From NCBI RefSeq assembly GCF_003573695.1, contig NC_039358.1, positions 191,060,418 through 191,124,417 of the forward strand: a stretch of DNA of 64,000 bases, written 5' to 3'. The stretch is from Papaver somniferum (taxonomy: Eukaryota > Streptophyta > Magnoliopsida > Ranunculales > Papaveraceae). Made by a program: the position numbers and the translations under genes. Under the pieces are notes generated by a model. That model searched no databases, was not told the DNA's origin, and saw only the letters and a program-made list of their open reading frames with translations. Shown here one piece after another: positions 1 through 11,659 of this stretch. Numbering within the stretch: position 1 is the stretch's first letter; every line of letters begins with the position of its first letter.

Positions 1-1096
1 GCTTGCAATGGGCCTGTTTCGATGGGACAGGGAAGGTAACTTGGTTAGATTCGGTAAAATAGCGATAGATCCTCGGCTTGGTTAAAACAGGGAATGGAGA
101 GTATCACGGGATTTTGTTTGATTATATTTGGCAGTTATGGGAGATTTGTGGCAAGATAACCTTGCCTGAGATTCATATAAATCTAATAGAGGGACTGGAA
201 TGACCTGTACATCTCAGGAACGCGTAGAGAAGAGTTTGGAAAGTGGAGAAGTCCGAGACTTTCTGCCGAAGAAAGGAAGGAATTAAATCGAGGTTTAGGG
301 CTTCTGTTGGCTATATAAGTGCTGCTGGAAGTCGAGAAAGGGTTACGTACTTTTTGGGGAAGTTTGGAAACAGAACAAAGCTAAGAAAAATTCACAGAGA
401 AGAATAGCCGAGTTGCAGTCGAGAGGAAGAAGAAGAACAGAGAACCGTCACCTTTTCTTTCAAACTGTAACAATTACCCAACAATTATTACTGTTAGTAT
501 TTCTCTGTAACACTGCTTTCTGTGACGGTGCGTTTTGTAACAATTACAACTGTTACAAACACGCTGCTTCATACCTTCTCTTTTATTTAATCAACTTTTG
601 AGCAACAAACATGTATCTTGAGCAAGTGATTAACATGAGGAGCTAAACCCCCTTGTTGAGGCGACGGAGGAAGCCGTTTTTCCAATTATTATGTGGTAAT
701 TTCTATTTTTAATTATTTTTGCAATTTCTTATATGATTTTGTTCCTTTAATAAGAATAGTTTTAAGGACTAATAATTGAGCAGTTGTGGTTTCTTTTGAT
801 AGAGCATGCTTAGCCTAGGGTTCTTGATGTTTTATGCTTCAGATATACAATTGTTACTTTGAAAATCTACTTTTGCAATATTAGAATCACTTTAAACGGA
901 AAAGAATTGCATGATATTAATTAGATTGAATCACTGATAATTGGTCAATGGTGGAATCCTGAGTCTCGGTGCTTTTTATAATCTTGATAACAACTTCATC
1001 TTGAGTTTTTATTTTAATTTAAGTCTAAACAAATATTCACAAGTCTGAGTGAACGACAACTTTACTACCACTTTTTACAACAACAAAAAAACCGCA
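1..1096 (+). repeat. Athila-like LTR, plus orientation, 5' end outside window
   Basis: The stretch ends in CA at 1096 and is followed at once by a tRNA-Asp-type primer binding site, so it is the right end of a 5' LTR. Minus-strand copies at 6911-8243 match it in reverse complement; judged against them, about 0.5 kb of its U3 lies outside the window. A TATA box is at 312-318. Bases 376-1096 recur at 6184-6905. The short ORF at 413-601 has no coding signature and recurs only because the LTR recurs. Confidence 0.85.
312..318 (+). promoter_or_regulatory. TATA box of the Athila-like LTR
   Basis: TATATAA lies inside the LTR about 780 bp before its 3' end. The same box appears on the minus strand at 7364-7370 in the sister LTR. 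It would place transcription start near 345, so R-U5 is about 750 bp long. The start site is inferred. Confidence 0.55.
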
Positions 1097-1104
1097 TCAA
1101 TTTT

Positions 1105-1122
1105 TGGCGCCGCTGCCGGGGA
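1105..1122 (+). other. Primer binding site, tRNA-Asp type
   Basis: The 18-mer TGGCGCCGCTGCCGGGGA starts 9 bases after the LTR end. Apart from one base it is the complement of the plant tRNA-Asp 3' end, the primer typical of Athila/Calypso-group elements. It marks the start of minus-strand DNA synthesis and fixes the orientation of the LTR at 1-1096. Confidence 0.85.
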
Positions 1123-1149
1123 TGTTGTGCAAACTATTCTTGATTTTGT

Positions 1150-2677
1150 GCCAAAAATTGATGTGGTTTTTATGTTGTTGTAGAAAGTGGTAGTAAAGTA
1201 TCGTTCACTCAGACTTGTGAAGATTCGATTTTAGATTCAAACTCAATAGAAAACTTAAGAAGTTGTTGTTATCAAGATTATAAAAAGCACCAAGACTCAG
1301 GATTCCACCATTGACCAATTAAGTGATTTAATCTAATCAATATTCATGTAATTCTTTGCGTTTAAAGTGATTCTAGTTTATTGCCTCTAGTAGATTTTTG
1401 AAGTAACAATTGTATACATCAAGCATGAAACATCAAAAGTCTTAAACTAAGCATGCTCCATCAAAACTGATCACAATCATTCAATAAAAATCAATTTTCC
1501 AATATTAGTTCCATGCAAATAATCATAAAAGAAATTGCAAGAATTAATTAAAATAGAAATATATCACTTTTCATGGAACAATGGCTTCCTCCGTCGCCTC
1601 GGGTAAGGGGTTTAGCTCCTCATATTATTCAGGTGCTCAAAATAGGTGTTCATAGCTCAAAAGGGTGAAAAAAGAGAGGAAACTAATAAGGCAGACAGTT
1701 CGCAACGTTTTATAGGCGTTACAAACTGACTGTTACAGAGAACTGTTGCAATAGGTGTTGTTACAGGAAACGATAGAAAATATATGTTGTTGAATAAAAG
1801 ACTGCTCTGAAGGGTCTAATGTTCTTCGTGTTCTTCAGCAACAACAGCAGAACTCGACTTCCTACAACTTCGATTTCTCTACTCTGTGGTGTTCTAAAAT
1901 TCCTCTAACTTCTCCTAAACTTTCATACCCTTATTTGGGACTCGAGAACGCCTTTTATACACCTCCAAACCCTCTAGAGCCCGATTAATTCTATGTTTTC
2001 CTTCCGTGCAAGTCACGACAATAATTTCTTCCCACAATTGTTTGACGCGTTTCTGAGATTTCCAATAAATCCCAAACTCTTCCTTAAATATAAGAGTATC
2101 TTAGGAAAGAATATCTTGCCTTCAGTCTCCCCGAAATTCCACAAATAAATCAAACAGGGACCCGTGAACTTCTTCCGGTTCTGTTTTGCTCCAACCCGAG
2201 TTCTAGCCAATTTGAGTTCAACTAAACGACTATACCAGGCCTGCTTAGGTAATTCAAGTCCATGCCATTAAAATCTGGTGATTGAATCTCGTTAATACCC
2301 ATTCAATAATCCAACCCTAATCTGCAACAACGCTGCCAATAATTTTCACGCCAAATCTCGTTTTTGAATTGTTGAAGATGACCTCCCCTTATCCTCTGAT
2401 AGGGTGCGAATAACATTGCCTTGGGTGTTGTGGACAAATATGGGTGATGAGGATAAATTTGGGCTATACATAGCCTGGGTGTTCCTTAGCCAATTCTGGG
2501 GTCCGTTTAGCAACTGTCCTCCGGGATTTCCCGCGCAACTTTTTGAGACGATTTTTCCACACATGTTTATTTCTCCAAAAACACCTACAAAGACACAAAA
2601 AGCCATAATAAATACAAAATCGAGCATTAACAATATATACAATTGAGATTATATCAGACACAAAAATGTGTCTACCA
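1150..2677 (-). repeat. Athila-like LTR, minus orientation, divergent subfamily
   Basis: Bases from about 1150 to 1450 are the reverse complement of about 840-1090. The LTR starts on the minus strand at 2677 with TGGTAGACAC, next to a polypurine tract (AGTTTGGGGGTATT) at 2678-2692. The U5 half is very close to the other LTRs, but U3 (about 1680-2600) is clearly diverged, so it is a related subfamily. It is the 3' LTR of the minus-strand element whose 3' region and gag-protease lie at 2678-6183. Confidence 0.8.
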
Positions 2678-3963
2678 AATACCCCCAAACTTATTATTTG
2701 CTAGTCCTAGAGCAAATCAAATTTAGAAAATAAAATCCTAACTCACTGTCGCAGGCATCGTCGATTGCATTTAGCGTATGCAATAAGCCTTTAAACCCCT
2801 AGGTGGCCCTAGTGGCCGAGTTATAGTCTCGGGAGGGCTTACCAGAGATATACCCACAAAACCTTTACTCCAGACCCTAGCTATCTACGCTAAACCTTGG
2901 AAGGCACTAAAGAATCTCCTTGGTTGACATACTTATTGACTACACGAGGAAGTACCCTGATGCGAAATTCCAATTGTTGTACACGAGTTTGCACTCAAGC
3001 ATACTAAAATTCATATATAAGTGACAGAGCTCTACTCAGATAGTCCCACTATGGACATCAATATCCGGAATCAAAACTAATCACATGGATAGATCAAGAA
3101 GATAGATATAGAGGAAAACATATATGGTTTTGATGTTTACTAAGTGGACGGTGTTTCTCATATATGTCTGAAGGCCTCCGCCAAAAATGAACCTATCCTA
3201 ATGGACTGAGATACTAGTATGACTAATATCAACACAACTGGCATATACAAGGGAACCAGTGATTGATAATCCTAACTCTAGGTCAACACAGCTGGCATAT
3301 ACAAGAGTACCAGTGGTCGACTTTATTGAATTTATTCCTTTTGGTCAAATGGTCTGGTCTCAATTTCTTTCTTTTTTTCTTTTTTTTCATCTATTTTTTT
3401 CTTTTTCTTTTTCTTTTTCAACTTTTTTTTTTCATGGTATCTCAATTACTCTAATTCACCCTAGCATTGGTAACAACTTGAATCGTGAGCCCCACCTAAT
3501 CACTTAGAGTAACATAGTTTAAAAAAATAAAAAATAAAAATAGAAGTGAAAAGGAATCAACGAGATATGGTGAAACTATCATGTTATTTCTAACACCTGA
3601 GTTCTGTGATTTTATGAATAGACTCTTTAGATGTTGCCATCTAGTCAGATTGGTTCCTCAACTCCTACAACCAAAATGCTTCCATCCACTTAGATTAGTT
3701 AGTGCGATCCTTAATAAACATAAATTTCTAGGCTCTGGAGTTTATTAATGCAACTAAAAAGTTTCTCCCATACCCCCAAACTTAAATCTAACATTGTCCT
3801 CAATGTTCTAAAGATAAAATTAAAAGCATGAACAAGGAGAAACGGTTACCATTTGAAGCAAAATAGTTAAGGAAAGATATTGTTGTGTTGCATGAGATTG
3901 GATTACCTCCCAAGAAGTACCAAGTTTAAAGTCTTCAGCCAGACATCAAGTTTCATAAAATGT
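2678..3963 (-). other. Athila-like 3' non-coding region with two polypurine-tract motifs
   Basis: No coding region is seen here. On the minus strand the segment ends in a polypurine tract next to the LTR (2678-2692). A second tract of the same kind (AAGTTTGGGGGTATGG) lies at about 3769-3785, preceded by the family's conserved CATTGAGGACAATG stretch. A pyrimidine-rich run of C and T fills 3361-3433. The region is repeated at 8244-9220 and, more distantly, in reverse at 41310-43187. Confidence 0.75.
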
Positions 3964-4509
3964 CTAGTTACCTTTCAAATCATATATCAGTAGTCGAAAT
4001 AACTGTGGGTCATCAAAACCAAATAAAACTGCCACTAATATGAAACAACTGCACATGATCGGAAAAAATAACATAAGGAGCACAACCTCATTGAAAGTTT
4101 CTTGCAAGACAACTGGATTTATTTGGGGTGCCCATTTGGGCTTCATATGAGTGTCTTGAAAAACAGACTCATCCGAACAACGGGACTTTAATAGCTGGAT
4201 TTCCTCCTGGACAGTATCAGGAGGATCGGGTTGAGGAGTCTGAATAGACTCAAGTGATACCTCATATGCAGTAGGCTCGAGTCCCAAGTTAGGGACTTCT
4301 AATGGGGATAATTGACGATCACTACCCCCAAACTTATGTTTTTGAGTGTCTCTAAATAGACTAGTCACAATATTCCTAATTTCTAGACCATCAGGTTCCT
4401 GAAAAAGGTCAATTGCTTTCTCTGAGTTATAATCAGGTGGTTCATCCTCTAAATTCTTTTGAGGTATACTAGCTGTAGGAATTATATGTTTCATATCATG
4501 TATGGTCAA
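3964..4509 (-). CDS. Athila-like 3' ORF with a hydrophobic segment, function unknown
   Basis: This is a 181-codon open frame on the element's sense strand, between the protease region and the 3' non-coding region. Most of it is polar and proline/glutamate-rich. Near the C-terminus (about residues 141-163) is a hydrophobic run of leucine, phenylalanine, isoleucine, cysteine and valine long enough to cross a membrane, followed by a short polar tail ending DLKGN. Athila-group elements often carry an env-like ORF with a transmembrane segment in the 3' part, so this may be a remnant of such an ORF. That is position-based inference; I see no envelope family motif. The hydrophobic run could also be fortuitous. 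Confidence 0.4.
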   Translation of the reverse strand: MTIHDMKHIIPTASIPQKNLEDEPPDYNSEKAIDLFQEPDGLEIRNIVTSLFRDTQKHKFGGSDRQLSPLEVPNLGLEPTAYEVSLESIQTPQPDPPDTVQEEIQLLKSRCSDESVFQDTHMKPKWAPQINPVVLQETFNEVVLLMLFFPIMCSCFILVAVLFGFDDPQLFRLLIYDLKGN

Positions 4510-4530
4510 CCCTAGAGTTTCCTTATTGTC

Positions 4531-6183
4531 TTAAAGAACGATTTCTGGCCTACTGTCCTGATTGGATGCTATAATTACAGGCAAAGTCTTAGATGGGCCT
4601 AAGAATGCATATTTAGGGTCCAACTTAGGAGGCTCTTCTAAACAAGGGATTAAGGTATACTCAAAAGCTAGTAACGGTTCGATCCTAGCTTTCCATTTAT
4701 CAGTATCTGACATAGGAATATAATCCAACATAGCATTTATTTGCTCAATGTTGCTATCTTCGTCGAAATCCATGCTAAAGTGGGCTAGACAACTCTCTAA
4801 TGGATCTTCCGATGCGATATTTGGTAATGACTCCTGAACTAAGGTTCCTATCATGTTCACCTCTTCAATGCACGTGTCATCTAGCTCAGAATGTAGCTTA
4901 TTGAAATTAAAAATATTGAACTCAATAGTCATATTACCAAAAGATAGATTCATAATACCATTTCGACAGTTTATGATCGCATTAGACGTAGCTAAAAATG
5001 TGCGACCTAAAATCACAGGTATTTGGTTCTCTGGGTTAGGGACAGGTTGGGTATCTAAGACCACGAAATCCACAGGATAAATAAACTTGTCGACCTCAAT
5101 AAGAACATCTTCTATCACACCACGAGGAATCTTGACAGACCTATCAGCTAACTGCAATGTTATCTTGGTAGGTTTCAATTCACCGAGCCCTAGATTTAAG
5201 TACACATGGTATGGGAGTAAGTTCACACTGGCTTCTAAGTCAAGTAAAGCTTTGTATACCATGTGTTTTCCTATTGTACAAGCAATGGTAGGTTCACCTG
5301 GGTCTTTATACTTAGGAGTTGTGGGGTTCTGAATGATCGAACTTACATGACTATCTAAAAAGTCTTTTTTAGGGACACTAAGCTTTCACTTTCGCGTACA
5401 AATATCCTTAAGGAACTTGGCATAAGCCGGAAGTTTCCTAATTGCTTCTAGTAACGGAAGGTTTATGGTAACTTTCCTAAAAACCTCCATTATGTCATTA
5501 AAGTTGGATTCACTCTTTGTTGGTACTAATAGCTGTGGAAATGGGGCTCTAGGCATAAAATAGGGCCTCTCAAGAACCGAATTGACATCATCAGAAACTT
5601 TATCAGTCTCCTCAGCGATGGTTGGTCATGAGGGGTGAACTACAGTATGCTCACTATCGGGCATGGTTACCTTATTGTCTACTACTCTACCACTCCTAAG
5701 GGTTCTAACAACATTCAACTGATGTGATGATTTTGTACCTACTTCATGAACTCCTCTAGGATTTGGATTAGTCTGACTAGGGAACCTTCCGTTATCTCTC
5801 TCACTTAAGGTCTTAGATATTTGACCGACTTGAAGTTCTAACTTAGCAAGAGTTTGAGCATTAGTTTGAAAGTTCTGCTTGGTTTCCTGTTGAAAACTAA
5901 CTTGGCTCTTTACTAACATGTCCTGGCTCTGTGCAAACATATCCTGGCTCTTTCTTAATATACTAAAAGATTCCTCTAAGCTCGTCATTCTATTCTCTAA
6001 AGAGTTCTGAAACTGAACTGAAGAGTTCTTATCTGAACCAAAACCTGGGGGAGCATTAGAATTACTAAACTGACCTTGACTCTGTCCCTTAGACCATGAA
6101 AGGTTCTGATGGTTTCTCCAACCAGGATTATAGGTTTCTGAATATGGGTCAAACTTCTGACGGTTATCGAATCTAGTGTTATT
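4531..6183 (-). pseudogene. Athila-like gag C-terminus and retropepsin, decayed and truncated
   Basis: Read on the minus strand, 6183 to about 5990 gives the gag C-terminal stretch typical of Athila (YNPGWRNHQN). A 120-codon frame at 5626-5988 has heptad-like repeats (SQDM repeats, probable coiled coil). A 243-codon frame at 4531-5262 is an aspartic protease domain: active-site segment LLDLEASVNLLP, flap region, then VILGRTFLAT. The usual glycine after the DL of the active site is glutamate here, which should impair catalysis. Stops separate the pieces between 5262 and 5626. The 5' side is cut at 6183, where an LTR fragment in the opposite orientation begins, so the N-terminal gag is gone. 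RT, RNase H and integrase are absent. Confidence 0.75.
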
Positions 6184-6910
6184 ATAAAGAACAGAGCTAA
6201 GAAAAATTCACAGAGAAGAATAGCCGAGTTGCAGTCGAGAGGAAGAAGAAGAACAGAGAATTGTCACATTTTCTTTCAAACTGTAACAATTACCCAACAA
6301 TTATTACTGTTAGTATTTCTCTGTAACACTGCTTTCTGTGACAGTGCATTTTGTAACAATTACAACTGTTACAAACACGCTGCTTCATACCTTCTCTTCT
6401 ATTTAATCAACTTTTGAGCAACAAACATGTATCTTGAGCAAGTGATTAACACGAGGAGCTAAACCCCCTTGCTGAGGTGACGGAGGAAGCCGTTTTTCCA
6501 ATTATTATGTGGTAATTTCTATTTTTAATTATTTTTGCATTTTCTTATATGATTTTGTGCCTTGAATAAAAATAGTTTTAAAGACTAATAATTGAGCAGT
6601 TGTGGTTTATTTTGATAGAGCATGCTTAGCCTAGGGTTCTTGATGTTCTATGCTCAGATATACAATTGTTACTTTGAAAATCTACTTTTGCAATATTAGA
6701 ATCACTTTAAACGGAAAAGAATTGCATGATATTATTGAATCACTGATAATTGGTTAATGGTGGAATCCTAAGTCTCAGTATATTTTATAATCTTGATAAA
6801 AACTTTGATTGAGTTTTCTATTTTACTTTTCTAAAACGAATCTTCACAAGTCTGAGTGAACGACAACCTTTTACCATTTTCTACAACAACATAAAAACTA
6901 CATCAATTTT
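6184..6910 (+). repeat. Athila-like LTR fragment (R-U5), plus orientation
   Basis: It is nearly identical to 376-1096, starting about 65 bp downstream of where the TATA box would be and running to the LTR end. U3 is missing. It abuts truncated gag on its left and an opposite-orientation LTR on its right, so it is one arm of an inverted repeat. Confidence 0.8.
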
Positions 6911-8243
6911 TAGTCCTTAAACCTATGCTTATTCAAGGCACAAAATCATATAAGAAATTGCAAAAATAATTAAAAATAGAAATTACCACATAATAATTGG
7001 AAAAACGGCTTCCTCCGTCGCCTCAGCAAGGGGGTTTAGATCCTCATGTTGATCACTTGCTCAAGATACATGTTTGTTGCTCAAAAGTTGATTAAATAGA
7101 AGAGAAGGTATGAAGCAGCGTGTTTGTAACAGTTGTAATTGTTACAAAACACACTGTCACAGAAAGCAGTGTTACAGAGAAATACTAACAGTAATAATTG
7201 TTGGGTAATTGTTACAGTTTGAAAGAAAAGGTGACGGTTCTCTGTTCTTCTTCTTCCTCTCGACTACAACTCGGCTATTCTTCTCTGTGAATTTTTCTTA
7301 GCTCTGTTTTGTTTCCAAACTTCCCAAAAAAGTACGTAACCCTTTCTCGACTTCCAGCAGCACTTATATAGCCAACAGAAGCCTTAAACCTCGATTTAAT
7401 TCCTTCCTTGCTTCGGCAGAAAGTCTCGGACTTCTCCACTTTTCAAACTCTTCTCTACGCGTTCCTAAGCTGTACAGGTCATTCCAGTCCCTCTATTAGA
7501 TTGATTTGAATCTCAGGCAAGGTTATCTTGCCTCAAATCTCCTATAACTGCCAAATATAATCAAAGAAAATCCCGTGATACTCTCCATTCCCTGTTTTAA
7601 CCAAGCCGAGGATCTATCGCTATTTTATCGAATCTAACCAAGTTACCTTCCCTGTCCCATCGAAACAGTCCCATTGCAAGCCAAATCCAAGAAGGAGTTA
7701 CCGGATATATGGACCAAATCATCTCCAGCAAATCTCATCGATACTTCACCTCTCTGTTACATTCTCCCGGGTTATCTAGCCCACTGGTTGGGTCCTAATC
7801 AATCGCACCAAATCTGTTATATTATAGGAAGTCCAGCCCACCAAAAATAAGCCATTGAATCTCGTTAAAACTCGTCGATAAATCCAACACAAATCTTGCT
7901 TCGTTGTTGCCATTTTTCCCGCCAAAAATGTAGTTTGAATGAAGAAGAAGGAGAGCCCCCTAACAAGAGTAGGGGTGCAAATAGCAGGTGGTGGTAAATA
8001 GTAAAGAGGGTACCCCTTATCCACTAGGTGCCCCTTAGTAATCGAGGTACCCCTTATCCAAACTGGGGGTCCGAATAGCACGTGTCCTTCTGAGGCGCCT
8101 TTTGCAACTTTTCGAGCCGATTTTTCCAAAAATGTTTATTGGCCAAAAATACCTACACATACATAAAACACCATAATAAGTACAAAAATGAGCCCTAACA
8201 ATATATAGAATTGAGACAAATCGGACACAAAAATGTGTCCATC
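6911..8243 (-). repeat. Athila-like LTR, minus orientation, last ~310 bp of U5 missing
   Basis: On the minus strand it starts at 8243 with TGATGGACAC after the polypurine tract AGGTTTGGGGGTATT. It contains the TATA box at 7364-7370. It ends around 6911 at a point equivalent to 6590 in the plus-strand copy, so the terminal part of U5 is lacking. About 400 bp (6911-7315) form an inverted repeat with 6184-6585. Confidence 0.8.
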
Positions 8244-9220
8244 AAATACCCCCAAACCTATTATTTGCTAGTCCTCGAGAAAAAATAAAATAGAAATAAA
8301 ATTCATAACGACCGAGTTATAGTCTCGGGAGGGTTTACCAGAGGTGTACCCACAAAACCTTTACTCCAGACCCTAGCTATCGACGCAGAACCTTGGAAGG
8401 AACTAAAGAATCTCCTTGGTTGGCATACTTATTGACTACAAGAGGAAGTACCCTGATGCGAAATTCCAATTGTTGTACACGAGTTTGCAATCAAGCATAC
8501 TAAAATTCATATATAAGTGACAGGGCTCTACTCAGATAGTTTCACTATGGACATCAATATCCGGAGTCAAAACTAATCACATGGATAGATCAAGAAGATG
8601 GATATAGAGAAAAACATAGATGGTTTTGATGTTTACTAAGTGAACGGCATTTCCCATATCTGTCTGAAGACCTCCGCCAAAATGAACCTATCATAATCGA
8701 TTGAGGTACTAGTCTGACTAATATCAACATACTATACAAGGGAACCAGTGGTCGATAACCTAACTCTAGGTCAACACAACTGGCATATACAAGGGTACCA
8801 GTGGTCGACTTTATTGAATTTATTCCTTTTGGTCAAATGGTCTGGTCTCAATTTCTTTTTTTCTTTTTTTTTTCATGGTATCTCAATCACTCTAATTCAC
8901 CCTTGCATTGGTAACAACTTCAATCGTGAGCCCCACCTAATCACTTAGAGAAACATAGTTTAAAAACAAAACAACATCAAATAGAAGTGAAAAGGACTCA
9001 ACGAGATATGGTGAAACTATCATGTTATTTCTAACAACTGAGCTCTGTGCTTTTATGAATAGACTCTTTAGATATTGACATCTAATCAGATTGGTTCCTC
9101 AACTCCTACAACCGAAATGCTTCCATCCACTTAGATTAGTTAGTGCGATCCTTAATAAACATAAATTTCTAGGCTCTGGAGTTTATTAATGCAACTAAAA
9201 AGTTTCTCCCATACCCCCAA
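8244..9220 (-). other. Second copy of the Athila-like 3' non-coding region, truncated
   Basis: It is colinear with 2678-3780, including the conserved blocks near 8310-8430, a shorter T-rich tract (8852-8876) and the second polypurine-like motif at its right edge. No ORF is supported. It stops at 9218-9222, where sequence of a different family (Tat LTR) begins through a short run of A residues shared by both parents. Confidence 0.75.
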
Positions 9221-9373
9221 AACACCGTGAAACTGAGGAGTTTCCTCGAGACGAAGGAGATTTGATAAAACGAGAGAATTTTCATCAAATCATGGAAAAT
9301 AATAAAAATGCATTAAAAATATAAAACTGGCGTGGGATTGACCATAACACGATCAGTGGGTCGTCTGTCCGTT
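9220..9373 (-). repeat. Tat-type LTR fragment, left piece, interrupted by element B
   Basis: It matches 36422-36571 inside the LTR of element F and continues, after the 15.2-kb insertion of element B, at 24538-25594. The five bases before the insertion are CCGTT and the five after it are CCGTG, which reads as a 5-bp target duplication with one later substitution. Confidence 0.8.
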
Positions 9374-11625
9374 TGTAGATGGGGAAAAACGATTTGCTGG
9401 TTTTTAAGGAATTGAGGAGACGACCGTACGGAGGAGACTCCTCGAACCGAGCGAAATATTAAACCTCACACAGATGTACCGCTGCAAAGGGGGTGCTTTA
9501 GATTCGAGAGATCAATCTGTAGTACTTCGGCCTAAATCAAGACAATGACCGTTCCAGAGTAAATTTGGTCACAAGAGAGGATGGGTTGATCTGTAGGAGG
9601 GAAGCTGAGAAATGTGTGGGATCAATGGTAATCAAAGATTGTGGGTGTGTGAATTCTGAATACGATAAGCCCTAAGTGATTAAAATTGCTCAATTGAGAG
9701 TAGTTTCTCAATTGATGAGTTGATGATCTCGTGTTGTCAGTTTGACGTGAGATTGATGATACTGATGATGACTCAATCATGATTCAGAGACTTATTTATA
9801 TTGCTCGAATTGTAGACACCATGATTCCATGAAGTGTGGCAGTTGATGGAATCAAGGAGTGGGGAAGTGGAGATCGTGTTTGAAACCAGTTGCTCAACGT
9901 GTGGAGACTTGGTCGATTTTCCACCCACTACCTCGTGAATTCCTTCAACTGATTGCACGACTTTCTCACATTCCATCGTGTGTTTGAACACACGTGTCGT
10001 AGACCGCCAGACCAAAACCCTAAGTGATATCCCCTCAAGTGACACGATTGACGTCTCGTGGTTTGTTAGTCAATTGATGACTTCGTGGTTTGACGGGACG
10101 ATGATTCCATGTAGTCGTTGAGTTGAACATGATGTTCTGAAACTCGTGAATTGAACATGTCATGAGACAGAGATATAGTTCTTACGATGAACTGAGCAAG
10201 TATTGCTCATTCGGTGGATCGTTGAATATTGATTGTTGAACCAATATTCCTTGGTTTGAAAAAATATTTATCATCTGAGCAAGTGTTGCTCATGTGATGA
10301 ATTGTTGAATATTTGATCGTCTGAGCATGTGTTGCTCGTCTGATGGATTATTGGCAGCGTACCAAAATATTAATTAGAATACTGGTCGTTGAACCGAGCA
10401 TAATTAATAAAATTAATGACCATGAGGTCGTCATAAAATTATTAGGGTTAGAATCTGGAATGATGATCCTTGGATTCAGAAACCCTAATTTGATCAATTG
10501 ATGATCAATTCATGGTTCGTCAGAATTTCAACCATGGGACGAAGGAGGGAGCGATTACATGGGACCGTGGATCAACCATGTAGTGTCCATATGCTCTCGT
10601 GAGCAAATACGAAGAACTCCTGAAGAGTTGACGATTTGTTGGTGAAAGAATGATTAAATGCTGGTTTAATAATTTATTCGAAAATGCTCGTCTGAGCCTT
10701 AGGTGAGAAAACCTAATTAATTATGACGAGGCGAGGGACCGACCATGGAGTCATGAAACCGGCCTTGGGTTGTCCCGTGACCGCCTGACGATCACTTCAT
10801 GAAAATCCAAAGTGTTTGGGAGAGTTTTGGACCTAATACGAGAAATTGTGCAAATTAGGTCAAAACTGTGAAAATTGATGGGACCGGCTTCCGTGAGCCA
10901 AAGAACCAATCTTGGTCGGTCAATATAGCGTTCTCATGTCCCCAAGGCGTCCGCATCTCAGTCCTGAGAATTTGATATTTTCTGACGTGCAATTGAGCAT
11001 CCATTCGAGAAAATTTGCCAAAATTAGGGTTTCGACGAAACTGAGGAAAACACCATGAGATGATGAAAAATAATTATAAAATAAGGAATGAGGAGGCGTG
11101 AGACCGCCGTGGTCAAGGCATGGTCGGCCGGCCGCGACCACGGTCCCGTGGTGCCTTTTCCTTAATTTTATAATATTTTGATGATTTTATGAAAAATTCA
11201 TGAATTTTGAGAAATTTGATGAATTTTGGGAGTTTCCATGAATTGAAGGAGTTTTCATGAGTTCAAGGAAGCAAAAAATATTAAAATAATAAAACAAGGG
11301 CGTGTGGGACCGTGGAAGGCATGGTCAGCCGGGTAGGGACCGGTCCCATGAGTTTCCCTAATTTTATAATGATTTTAGGTATTTTGATGATTTGAGAGAA
11401 TTTTTCCTAATTTGAGAGAAATACCATGAAATCAAGGAATTTGATGAATTCAAGGAAAACTAATAATAAAATAATAAAACAAAGGGGTGTGCGGGACCGG
11501 CTAGGGCATGGCTGTCGGCCAAGGCCCGGTCCCACAAGTTTTCATAATTTATTTTATTTTATTATTATTTGATGATTTGTGCAAAAATACCATGAAATCA
11601 AGGAGTTTTTTCATGAAATTAGAGA

Positions 11626-11659
<34 letters not shown>

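Noticed and set aside
413..601. 62-codon frame also seen at 6229-6417
   Set aside because: It lies in the R-U5 part of the LTR and recurs only because the LTR recurs; no codon-level signal or known motif.
1105..1122. Partial tRNA gene
   Set aside because: Only the primer-complementary 18 bases match; no cloverleaf around it.
3361..3433. Pyrimidine run as the poly(A) tail of a retroposon on the minus strand
   Set aside because: A shorter run occurs at the same place in the second copy of the 3' region (8852-8876), so it belongs to the element.
7776..8129. 117-codon minus-strand frame
   Set aside because: Inside LTR U3, absent from the related LTR, no recognisable domain.
11626..11656. AAT microsatellite as a separate feature of interest
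   Set aside because: Present at the same place in all LTR copies with length variation; ordinary slippage.
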